NCBI GenBank assembly: GCA_958369755.1
Contig: CATXJC010000011.1
Coordinates: forward strand, 1-49,383
Direction of reading: 5' to 3'
DNA: 49,383 nucleotides
Origin: an uncultured Prevotella sp.
GTDB taxonomy: Bacteria > Bacteroidota > Bacteroidia > Bacteroidales > Bacteroidaceae
A model generated the notes under the pieces. The model saw nothing but the letters and a program-made list of their open reading frames with translations. It did not search any database and was not told the origin of the DNA. This document shows, in pieces, positions 25,298 through 33,208 of this stretch; the stretch's first letter is position 1; each line of letters opens with the position of its first letter. The translations under genes and the position numbers were made by a program.

Positions 25298-25578
25298 TGA
25301 AAAAGAAACATTTTATTTTTATAACTTGCCTCCTTGCAGGCTGTGTTGGAGGTATTTTTGGTGGTATGACAAAGTCTGCATCTAATGAAAGTTCTTTGAC
25401 AATGGAGAATGTTGAGGCACTTACAGACAATGAAGATGGTGTTGTTATCCTTTGCAATAAAGGATATGATGGAAGATGTTTTAGAAAGGGGTATAATCTG
25501 AAAATGTGCCAAGAGTATATGTTTTATGCATGTGAGTACACTGGTTATACTAAAGATTACTGTAAGAATCCATGTTAA
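25297..25578 (+). CDS. NVEALA-family secreted Cys-rich peptide (cassette A)
   Basis: A 93-residue precursor. A hydrophobic signal sequence (FIFITCLLAGCVGGIFGG) is followed by the family motif MENVEALTDNE near residues 37-47. The remaining ~45 residues hold six cysteines spaced C-x7-C-x9-C-x7-C-x9-C-x3-C, enough for three disulfides. The NVEALA family has no known function. Translation is coupled to the thioredoxin-like gene (1-base overlap), and a perfect 13-bp hairpin follows the stop, so the peptide message may be more abundant than the downstream propeller message. Confidence 0.85.
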   Translation: MKKKHFIFITCLLAGCVGGIFGGMTKSASNESSLTMENVEALTDNEDGVVILCNKGYDGRCFRKGYNLKMCQEYMFYACEYTGYTKDYCKNPC

Positions 25579-25605
25579 AAGTATAAAAGTTTGAAAATGT
25601 AGTTT

Positions 25606-25642
25606 GGCATTGCTTAGAAAATTTACAAATCTAAGCAATGCC
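25606..25642 (+). promoter_or_regulatory. Hairpin between peptide and propeller genes (cassette A)
   Basis: GGCATTGCTTAGA (25606-25618) pairs perfectly with TCTAAGCAATGCC (25630-25642) around an 11-base loop. No T run follows. Its place between the NVEALA gene and the propeller gene suggests partial attenuation. Confidence 0.7.
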
Positions 25643-25670
25643 GGAATTATGAATTTAAATATTGATTTCT

Positions 25671-26825
25671 ATGATGCGTATTCAAAAGTATTTAATCGTA
25701 TTTATTGTTATATTATCATTTGTTTCTTGCAAAGGGACAGATGAAGAAAGTTGTTCTATTATAGATTTTGATGAGGCTCAAGTGATGACAGAGCAGGAAC
25801 TGTTCTCGAAAGTTGAGATTATTTCATTGCAGAACAAAGATGATCTTATTTTATCAAATGTATCCCAGATTATTGTGGAAGAACCATACATTTTAATAAA
25901 GGATTCAAAAAATGTAATATATGTATATACTGATAAAGGAAATTTAGTTTCTAGTTCTTCTAGAAAAATTGGTAATGGTTTGGGGGAGTATTCTATAGTA
26001 ACAGCTTTTGGATTTAATAGTAATACTAATCATGTTGAGATTTTAACCCCTCAAAATTTGCTATGCTATGATACGCATTTCAATTTTGTGAAAAAAATAC
26101 CGCTTCCTACAGAATGGTCTAAATCAGGTAAAGGAATGCTTTTCTTTGGACAAATTTACAATTTGTCTTCTGAGCAGCATATATTAGTTCCAACAAGTAT
26201 CAGCAAAGACAGTAACAAAATGTTCATTTTTGATTCTTCAAAAGCGAAAATCAAGGAGGAACTTGATTGTAGCGAAGGATTCGTTGCTGGTATTAATATG
26301 CAAGAGCAGTGCTTTTTCGATTTTTCAGACCATCTTCTCGGAATAGTTCCGCCATTTGTTTCTGAATATTTGTACACTTTTGATAAAGCAAAAAATGTTT
26401 TTTCTAAAGCTTACAAAATAAAATTTGGAAAAAATGGATTACAGGCTTCTGATGTAGATAATTTAGGTAAAAACGAGGAAAGGTTACATAATTTGTTAAT
26501 GAGCACGGAAAAGGAATTTCCAATCACGACATTAGAAACAGAGAAATATATTTCCTTTTTGATGAAGAAGGGGAGTAATATGAAAAAGTGGTTTATGCTG
26601 TTTTACGATAAGTCTTCTGGAAAAATTGGACGAATTAATTGTTATTCTAACAAAGAGATTGTTTTTCCTATTGCAAAAAATGCAGATAAAACAAGTTTAT
26701 ATGCAGTTGTAGAGAAAAACAGATTGCAGAGAATCATCTCCCATTTGAAAAATAACAATGTGAACATTTCTTATAAAGAAACAGACAATAGTGACTATTA
26801 TATTTTAAAATATTTATATAAGTAA
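25671..26825 (+). CDS. 6-bladed beta-propeller lipoprotein (cassette A)
   Basis: A 384-residue lipoprotein with lipobox SFVSC. Repeated strand patterns (ILIKDSKNVIYVYTDKGNLV, VEILTPQNLLCYDTHFNFVKKI) fit the 6-bladed beta-propeller family that accompanies NVEALA peptides in Bacteroides/Prevotella. The frame opens nine bases earlier with TTG, but ATG at 25671 or 25674 begins a normal signal peptide. It is more divergent from the two cassette B propellers than those are from each other in style. Function unknown; by location it is exposed in the periplasm or on the surface and may bind a ligand. Confidence 0.75.
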   Translation: MMRIQKYLIVFIVILSFVSCKGTDEESCSIIDFDEAQVMTEQELFSKVEIISLQNKDDLILSNVSQIIVEEPYILIKDSKNVIYVYTDKGNLVSSSSRKIGNGLGEYSIVTAFGFNSNTNHVEILTPQNLLCYDTHFNFVKKIPLPTEWSKSGKGMLFFGQIYNLSSEQHILVPTSISKDSNKMFIFDSSKAKIKEELDCSEGFVAGINMQEQCFFDFSDHLLGIVPPFVSEYLYTFDKAKNVFSKAYKIKFGKNGLQASDVDNLGKNEERLHNLLMSTEKEFPITTLETEKYISFLMKKGSNMKKWFMLFYDKSSGKIGRINCYSNKEIVFPIAKNADKTSLYAVVEKNRLQRIISHLKNNNVNISYKETDNSDYYILKYLYK

Positions 26826-26848
26826 TATTACAAAAAAAAGAAAATTCG

Positions 26849-26872
26849 ATATGGCTGGTTGATAGCCGATAT
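26849..26872 (+). promoter_or_regulatory. Small hairpin before the transglutaminase gene
   Basis: ATATGGCT pairs with AGCC-G-ATAT with one bulge around a 7-base loop, between the propeller gene and the next gene. It may attenuate read-through from cassette A into the central module. Confidence 0.4.
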
Positions 26873-26884
26873 TTATAATTTGAA

Positions 26885-28810
26885 ATGAAACAAACCCTAT
26901 TAGCTCTCTTCCTGTTGCTCTTGGCAGCATGTTCTGTGGTGGACTCTGGCGAACAACGCCTAGAGTCTGCCTTGGAATTTGCTGGCAAAAACCGTGGGGA
27001 ATTGGAGAAAGTATTGGAACATTATAACTATGATTCTCTGAAGTTTGAGGCGGCTAAGTTCTTGATTCGTAATATGCCTCATTGGTATAGTTACGAGGGT
27101 GCTCCGTTAGACTCTTTGAAGAATATACTAGCAACAGCCTACAAGAATCCGAAAGTGGGTGATATGAGCGAGATTGGAGGAAGTCAATGGCGTTATTACC
27201 CATTTGAGTCATTGCCAAAGGTATATGATGCTCAGGTTATCAAGGCAGACTATTTAATAGACAACATAGATAAAGCTTTTGATGATTGGAAAAGGTATCC
27301 TTGGAATAAACATTTAAGTTTTGAGGATTTCTGTGAATTGTTGTTGCCTTATCGTATCGCTAACGAACCATTAACAAACTGGAGGTCATTATATAAGGCA
27401 TATTATGGCTCTTTGCTCGATTCTCTTTACCGTGGTAGTGATGTTGTAGAGGCTTGCCGCATAATCAATGAGCATATTTCCCAACAAAGAATTGAATATT
27501 ACTCACATTTCTCAGCTCCACATTTTGAGGCGACTTTCTTGTTCTCAACCAAGTTTGGTACTTGCCGTGAGAGTTGCGACATCGGGCTGTATGCTATGCG
27601 CTCTTGTGGCATTCCTGTGGCTATTGATGCATTTATGTACGCAAATCATACTTCACACCAATGGCTTGCGTTAAGAGATACTACTGGTCGTTATATACAA
27701 TTCGGATTTGATGACCTTGTGCCTACACGCAAGCTTCCTCATTCTGATGGGCGTAAGAAAGGTAAAGTGTATAGAAGCTGTTTTGGATTGCAAGAAGATC
27801 AAGTAAGGAAGTTTGGAGATGTCTCTGAAATACCTTTAGAAATGAGAAATTTCTTCCGACATGATGTCACAGATAATTATTTCGGAAAAAACCATGTGGA
27901 GATTCCTTTGAACATGCAAGAGGAGCGAGTCTATCTCGGAATATTCTCACCTCAAGGCTGGACTCCAATTGATGTAGGAGTATGTGAAGGTAAGAAGGTG
28001 CGGTTTGATAATATTGAACCAAATTTTATTTATCAGCCTATATGTTATGATGCTGCTAATGGCAAATGTATTCCTGTGGGGTATCCATTTGTTTTTTATT
28101 CAGGAAATAGAAAGTGCAGAGTTTTAAAACCGATTTCTGGAAGTTATGTCGATATGGTATTGTCTAGGAAGATGCCCTTAGGCAAATTGTTTGCTGAGAG
28201 GCTTTGGCGTCCTATCATAGGATCGAGCATAGAGGCAAGCGTGGATGGAAGTTTTGTACAGGCAAAAAAGTTGTATGAATTTCGAGATACTTTGGATTAT
28301 AGCAATCTGAAGATACGAGTTTCTGATAGGCGTTGTTTTCGCTATCTGCGTTATAATGCTCCTAAAAAAGCGCCAATGGAATTGGCTGATTTGGATATTT
28401 ATGAGGATTCCTTATGTAGGAAGCCTATAGTCTTGAAATTGCTTACACCAGTGGATTCTACTTATAAACCAGAGAATGTAACAGACCATGATATGTTGAC
28501 AGCCTTTTATAGTGAGCAGCATAAAAGTTTAACCTATGAGCTGGATACTCCGTCTTCCATTCGGTGTGTAGATTTCTATCCTCGAACAGATGGAAATTTC
28601 GTGTGGGCTGGCGATACATACGAACTCTTATATTATGCTGGTGACAAAGGATGGGTATCATTGGGTAAGACTGTAGCTACAGGTAAGACAGTGGCTTTCC
28701 GTGGTCCCAACAATGCCTTGTTTTGGCTTCGAGACTTGACGCAAGGCAAGGAAGAACAGGTGTTTTTCTATGAAAATGGGAAGCAGGTGTTTAGTTACGA
28801 TATAAAATAA
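26885..28810 (+). CDS. Transglutaminase-like lipoprotein
   Basis: A 641-residue lipoprotein with lipobox LLAAC. Residues ~190-260 form a transglutaminase-like papain-fold core: STKFGTCRESCDIGLYAMRSCGIPVAID with Cys227 in GTC, and NHTSHQWLAL with His258, followed by an acidic FGFDD. The rest is beta-rich, including a C-terminal carbohydrate-binding-like sandwich (about 500-640). Such proteins can be proteases, amidases or cross-linking enzymes; the sequence does not decide. It follows the cassette A propeller gene in the same direction and precedes the Wzy-like gene by 27 bases, so the two are probably co-transcribed. Confidence 0.8.
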   Translation: MKQTLLALFLLLLAACSVVDSGEQRLESALEFAGKNRGELEKVLEHYNYDSLKFEAAKFLIRNMPHWYSYEGAPLDSLKNILATAYKNPKVGDMSEIGGSQWRYYPFESLPKVYDAQVIKADYLIDNIDKAFDDWKRYPWNKHLSFEDFCELLLPYRIANEPLTNWRSLYKAYYGSLLDSLYRGSDVVEACRIINEHISQQRIEYYSHFSAPHFEATFLFSTKFGTCRESCDIGLYAMRSCGIPVAIDAFMYANHTSHQWLALRDTTGRYIQFGFDDLVPTRKLPHSDGRKKGKVYRSCFGLQEDQVRKFGDVSEIPLEMRNFFRHDVTDNYFGKNHVEIPLNMQEERVYLGIFSPQGWTPIDVGVCEGKKVRFDNIEPNFIYQPICYDAANGKCIPVGYPFVFYSGNRKCRVLKPISGSYVDMVLSRKMPLGKLFAERLWRPIIGSSIEASVDGSFVQAKKLYEFRDTLDYSNLKIRVSDRRCFRYLRYNAPKKAPMELADLDIYEDSLCRKPIVLKLLTPVDSTYKPENVTDHDMLTAFYSEQHKSLTYELDTPSSIRCVDFYPRTDGNFVWAGDTYELLYYAGDKGWVSLGKTVATGKTVAFRGPNNALFWLRDLTQGKEEQVFFYENGKQVFSYDIK

Positions 28811-28837
28811 ACAGATAAGTATCAATAAAACAGATAA

Positions 28838-30565
28838 GTGAAACTTTTTAGCTCCGATAACGATATCAGAAAGGGAATAGGATTTTTGCCATTGCTGCTA
28901 TGTCTGCTCCCTACGGTTCAGACAGTGACTCCGTTATGGTCTGAACCCTTGCTGTATGGTAGTGCCATAGGGTGTGTGTTATGCGCATTCTTTTGTATTT
29001 ATGGCTTGTGCAGAGATAAACATTTGCTTTGGCGATTGGATTTGGTGGATTTGCTGGTGTTTTGTTGGTGGCTGTATGTGCTAGTGCGAGGCTATATGCC
29101 ATCGGAGGTTCCTTGCGCTCTGCAGGTTGTTACCTATACATCTTTGTTCGTATTGTATCTGATGCTGAGGCTTTTATTCGTTGGCTTTGCGGTTAGAACA
29201 GTAGCTATAGAAAGTACGCTGGTTTTTGTGTGTGGATATGAGCTTTTATTGGGGGTGTGGCAATTTTGTGGAGGTGGCTATAATAGTGCTTCCGTTGCAA
29301 TAAAAGGAAATTTTTTCAATTCAGGACCTTATACCGCTTTTATCTCCATGGGAGTGGCGATGACTATCGTTTGGCTGAGGAAAGAGCAACAGTTCGGTGG
29401 ATGGAAAAAATCCATCATGATAAAGGGAAATCTCTTTGTTCTTTTTGTGGGGATGGTCATGCTGGCGTTGATTCGGAGCAGGAGCGCCATCGTGGCTGTA
29501 GCGGTAGTGTTGTGCTGGCAATATAGAGGTTTGATAAGAAAGTACTGTGTATATTTGACGTTTATGGCAATCGGAATAGGGGCATACTTGTTTTTCTTGA
29601 AACAAGGTTCGGCTCTTGGCAGAACGTTCATCTGGAGGCTTTCTTTGGGCATGTTGACGGATAATGGATGGTTAGGGACAGGACTGGGGAGCTTTGCCGG
29701 CGAATATGGCAAGGTGTTGCAAACTTTCTTTTCCTCAAAAGACCATATTGTCTCGTATGCTATGAATGCCGATGTTATCGACTATGCATTCTGTGACATA
29801 TTGCAAGTCGGTGTGGAGCAAGGGTTGATAGGTGTGATATTCTGCCTAATGACTGTGGGAGTGTCGATGTGGCGTTTGCGAAAAATCTCAGTTGTGTTGT
29901 TGGGAGGGGCTGTCGCATTGGTGGTCTTCTCCTTGTTCTCTTATTCTTTTCAATTGTTCCCTTACCAGATGGTTATGGTCATATTGATGGCGAAGGCTGC
30001 CGAGAGGTCTAGCTTGGGTGTTGCTTTTTCGGGGAGGAAGATAGCTTTGCTCTGCTTGCCGTTGTGTGGCGTGATGGGATTGTGCTACCACTTAGCGAAC
30101 CGACATTTGCAGGCCCATAGGTCTTATCAGGCAATGGCAAGGATGACTCATGAAACTTTTTTGCAGGATTATAATCGCTTGCTCCCATTATGTGAAGACG
30201 ACAAGTACTTCTTGTTTGATTATGCGCATTTGTTGCGAGCCAACAAACATTGGATGGATAGCAATGCGATGCTTCGCAGAGGTCTCTTGGTGAGCAATGA
30301 CCCTATGTTTTGGGTGTTGATGGGCAACAATCATCGGGATTTAGGACAATATCGGGAAGCTGAGATTTGTTATAATAAAGCATTCGTTCAAATGCCGAAT
30401 CGTATTTATCCGCTCTACCAAAAGATGTGCTTGTATCAGCAGCTGAATCGGCAAGCGGATGCGAGGGTGATTGCTAAGAAAATATTGGACTTTCAGGCAA
30501 AGGTGTCATCGCAAGCTGTGAGTGATATGAAAAAAAATGCAAAAAAATGTCTGAAAAGTTTGTGA
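28838..30565 (+). CDS. O-antigen ligase/Wzy-like membrane protein with C-terminal TPRs
   Basis: A 575-residue polytopic inner-membrane protein. About ten to twelve hydrophobic segments fill residues ~15-400, with the loop GWLGTGLGSFAGEYG near 280 matching the O-antigen ligase/PglL family (GxGxG.F). The C-terminal ~140 residues are tetratricopeptide helices (NHRDLGQYREAEICYNKAF). Family members transfer glycans to lipid or protein acceptors. It starts with GTG; no better ATG precedes it. Overlap of context with a transglutaminase-like protein and a pump is unusual and hints at a role in the secreted-product pathway rather than in capsule synthesis, as no glycosyltransferase genes adjoin. That role is inference. 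Confidence 0.78.
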   Translation: MKLFSSDNDIRKGIGFLPLLLCLLPTVQTVTPLWSEPLLYGSAIGCVLCAFFCIYGLCRDKHLLWRLDLVDLLVFCWWLYVLVRGYMPSEVPCALQVVTYTSLFVLYLMLRLLFVGFAVRTVAIESTLVFVCGYELLLGVWQFCGGGYNSASVAIKGNFFNSGPYTAFISMGVAMTIVWLRKEQQFGGWKKSIMIKGNLFVLFVGMVMLALIRSRSAIVAVAVVLCWQYRGLIRKYCVYLTFMAIGIGAYLFFLKQGSALGRTFIWRLSLGMLTDNGWLGTGLGSFAGEYGKVLQTFFSSKDHIVSYAMNADVIDYAFCDILQVGVEQGLIGVIFCLMTVGVSMWRLRKISVVLLGGAVALVVFSLFSYSFQLFPYQMVMVILMAKAAERSSLGVAFSGRKIALLCLPLCGVMGLCYHLANRHLQAHRSYQAMARMTHETFLQDYNRLLPLCEDDKYFLFDYAHLLRANKHWMDSNAMLRRGLLVSNDPMFWVLMGNNHRDLGQYREAEICYNKAFVQMPNRIYPLYQKMCLYQQLNRQADARVIAKKILDFQAKVSSQAVSDMKKNAKKCLKSL

Positions 30566-30590
30566 GTGTCAATATAAAATGGTACTTTTG
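30559..30590 (+). promoter_or_regulatory. Promoter of the RND efflux operon
   Basis: TTTG (30559-30562), 20-base spacer, TACTTTTG (30583-30590), an excellent match to the Bacteroidetes consensus. The -33 element overlaps the last codons of the Wzy-like gene. Confidence 0.8.
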
Positions 30591-30620
30591 TAACCAAATC
30601 TATAATCGTAAAACTAAACA

Positions 30621-32108
30621 ATGACGAGTATGAGAAAAAAAATCATATTGCTATTGTTACTATGTGTTGGCTTGACGGCAAGAGCACAAAAAGTAATTTC
30701 CTTGAACGATGCTATCCTTATCGCTCAACAGAATTCCTATGATGCTCAGTTGGCTCGCTTCAGCTTTTTGTCTAGCTATTGGGCTTACAAGTCGTTTCGG
30801 GCAGAACTGCTGCCTTCGGTGAGTCTGACGGGAGGTCTCATGAACTTCGACCACTCCAGGGTGGAGGCAAGAAACTCTGAGGATGGTAAAATCAACTACG
30901 TGGATAATAATTCACTCACAAACTCGCTGACTTTATCGGTGGAACAGCAGGTGGCTTCCTTGGGAGGTACCTTGTCGCTGCAGTCTTACCTTTATCGACT
31001 CGACCAGTTTGATTACAAGTTGACTACCTATAACACTTTGCCTTTGCGCCTGTCTTATTCCCAGCCGCTGAGGTCGTACAACGAATTGAAATGGCGAAAG
31101 AAAACGGAGCCTAAGGAGTATGAAAAAGCCAAGAAAGTATATTTGGAAAAGATGGAGGACATCGCCATCCAGGTGGCTACGCTCTATTTCCAAGCCATAT
31201 CATCCCAATCAGACTATAGCCAAAATGTGAGCAAATACTCGGATTTGGAGGCTTTGTATAAGATTTCAGAGAAGCGTCTTAACTTAGGCACTATTACCAA
31301 GAGCGACCTGCTGCAACTGGAATTGTCGAAGCTGAATACCAAGGTAGCGGTCAACAACTCGAAGATAAAGATGGATGACAATATGTTCGACCTCTTTTCC
31401 TATCTTCGTGTGACGGATTATGAGGATGCAAAACTCATTCCTCCAGCCAATGTTGCCGATATGGTGCTGAATGCAGACGAGGTGTTGCGAAAGGCGTGGG
31501 ATAATTCTTCACATTCCTTGACTCAGGAAATCTCTGTGTTGACGGCGCAGCAAAACCTGGCTCAGGCAAAATCTGCCAAGGGTATCCAGATGAGGCTGAA
31601 TGCCGAGGTGGGCTTCAATCGCACGGCGGATGGTTTCGCTGCGGCTTATAGTCATCTGCGAGACAATGAAATCATAGGACTGACGGTGACCTTGCCTATT
31701 TTCGACTGGGGCGTGCAAAAGGGAAAGGTGATGGTGGCGAAGTCTAAACTAGAATTAGCTAAAACTATGAAGGAACAGGCTGATCAAGATTATGTGCAAA
31801 AGATAAAGCGAGATATCTTGCAATTCAGTTTCCAATCAGAACAATGCCGCACTTCAATGCGTGCGCAGGAAATATCCAACGAGAGATATGAGATTACCAA
31901 AAAAAGATTTGAGACTGGCAATATATCCGTTACGGAGATCAATACTGCCATCCAAGAACTAGAAACCGCTAAGTCGCAATATATTAGCCAACTTCAGGCG
32001 TATTGGTCTTATTATTATACATTGCGTAAATACACCCTGTACGACTGGGATAAGCATCAAGACTTAACGGTTGATTTTGATAAATTGGTTCAAACAAACG
32101 GAAAATAA
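30621..32108 (+). CDS. TolC-family outer-membrane efflux protein
   Basis: Outer-membrane channel of a tripartite pump. The 495-residue protein has a signal peptide (KKIILLLLLCVGLTARAQ), then two repeated helical/beta blocks typical of TolC: SLNDAILIAQQNSYDAQLA at the start, EKRLNLGTITKSDLLQLELSK in the middle, and ITKKRFETGNISVTEINTAI in the second repeat. An internal ATG (30630) is a possible start. Its stop overlaps the adaptor start by one base, showing tight co-translation. Confidence 0.92.
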   Translation: MTSMRKKIILLLLLCVGLTARAQKVISLNDAILIAQQNSYDAQLARFSFLSSYWAYKSFRAELLPSVSLTGGLMNFDHSRVEARNSEDGKINYVDNNSLTNSLTLSVEQQVASLGGTLSLQSYLYRLDQFDYKLTTYNTLPLRLSYSQPLRSYNELKWRKKTEPKEYEKAKKVYLEKMEDIAIQVATLYFQAISSQSDYSQNVSKYSDLEALYKISEKRLNLGTITKSDLLQLELSKLNTKVAVNNSKIKMDDNMFDLFSYLRVTDYEDAKLIPPANVADMVLNADEVLRKAWDNSSHSLTQEISVLTAQQNLAQAKSAKGIQMRLNAEVGFNRTADGFAAAYSHLRDNEIIGLTVTLPIFDWGVQKGKVMVAKSKLELAKTMKEQADQDYVQKIKRDILQFSFQSEQCRTSMRAQEISNERYEITKKRFETGNISVTEINTAIQELETAKSQYISQLQAYWSYYYTLRKYTLYDWDKHQDLTVDFDKLVQTNGK

Positions 32109-33193
32109 TGAAGATGAAAATAAAAAATGTGATATGGGCTGCGCTTATCGTGGTGTCGGCATTGAACTCCTCTTGCCGACAGAAGACGAATGCGGAGGAA
32201 GAAAAAATGGTAAACGCTGAAAGTATTCCTACTGATGTTTATGTGGATACGATAAAATTACATCGGCAGACGTTTCATCGCCAGTTGATATGCAATGGCA
32301 AGCTGAGGGCTATCGAGAAATGCGAGCTTGCCTTTACCGATGGAGGTATCGTGAAGGGGGTGTATGTGCATAATGGCTGCAGGGTGGCTAAGGGACAATT
32401 GATAGCCAAAACCGATGGTGGCGACGCCGCTCTGGAAGTGGAGAAGGCTACCAAGCAACTGGAAAAGGCAAAGGTAGATTTGGCCGACAGGCTCATCGGA
32501 TTGGGATATGATGGCATTTCTGCCAACGTGCCTGCCGATGTGGTGCACCGTGCCAAGGTGGCATCGGGGTATTATCTGGCCCAATACCAGTTGCAGTCGG
32601 CTCGCAACAGTATGGACAAATGTGCGCTTGTGGCGCCTTTTGCCGGAAGAATCGCCGATTTGGAAAATAAGCGCAACCAACGTTTGGATAAGCTCTGCAC
32701 AGTCATCAACGATACGCAACTCGATGTGGAGTTTAGTGTGTTGGAGGCTGAAATCAAGAACATCCACAAGGGGCAGAAGGTGATAGTGAGTCCTTTTGTT
32801 GACGAGACGGCTCAGTATGCGGGTACGGTAACAAATATCAACCCAACCGTGAGCGAGAAGGGACTCATCAAGATAACGGCTCGCATTCCTAATCCTTCGG
32901 GGAAAATGCTCGATGGCATGAATGTGAAAGTTATCATAGAGAATGATGTGGCTCAATCGTTTGTGGTGCCTAAGGATGCTGTGGTGGAACGTGATGGCTA
33001 TCATGTGGTCTTTCTCTACAAGGATGGCGAGGCTGTGTGGACATACGTGGATATCGCTTATAGCAACATTGGCTCATACGCCATCAAGGGCTGCGAACGC
33101 AAGGAGACGGAGTTGCATGCGGGAGATGTGGTCATCACTTCCGGCAACCTGAATCTGGCTGATGGAACGAAGGTGAAAATCAAGAAGAGATAA
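32108..33193 (+). CDS. RND efflux periplasmic adaptor lipoprotein
   Basis: Membrane fusion protein that links the inner-membrane pump to TolC. The 361-residue protein has a lipobox (LNSSC), a biotinyl-lipoyl-like half (VHNGCRVAKGQLIAKTDG), a short coiled-coil hairpin (~115-165), the second lipoyl half (CALVAPFAGRIADLE) and a beta-barrel with GTVTNINPTVSEKGLIKI and FVVPKDAVVERDGYHVVFLY. It sits between TolC and the two permeases, 15 bases before the first. Confidence 0.92.
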   Translation: MKMKIKNVIWAALIVVSALNSSCRQKTNAEEEKMVNAESIPTDVYVDTIKLHRQTFHRQLICNGKLRAIEKCELAFTDGGIVKGVYVHNGCRVAKGQLIAKTDGGDAALEVEKATKQLEKAKVDLADRLIGLGYDGISANVPADVVHRAKVASGYYLAQYQLQSARNSMDKCALVAPFAGRIADLENKRNQRLDKLCTVINDTQLDVEFSVLEAEIKNIHKGQKVIVSPFVDETAQYAGTVTNINPTVSEKGLIKITARIPNPSGKMLDGMNVKVIIENDVAQSFVVPKDAVVERDGYHVVFLYKDGEAVWTYVDIAYSNIGSYAIKGCERKETELHAGDVVITSGNLNLADGTKVKIKKR

Positions 33194-33208
33194 AAACTGT
33201 CAACGCCT

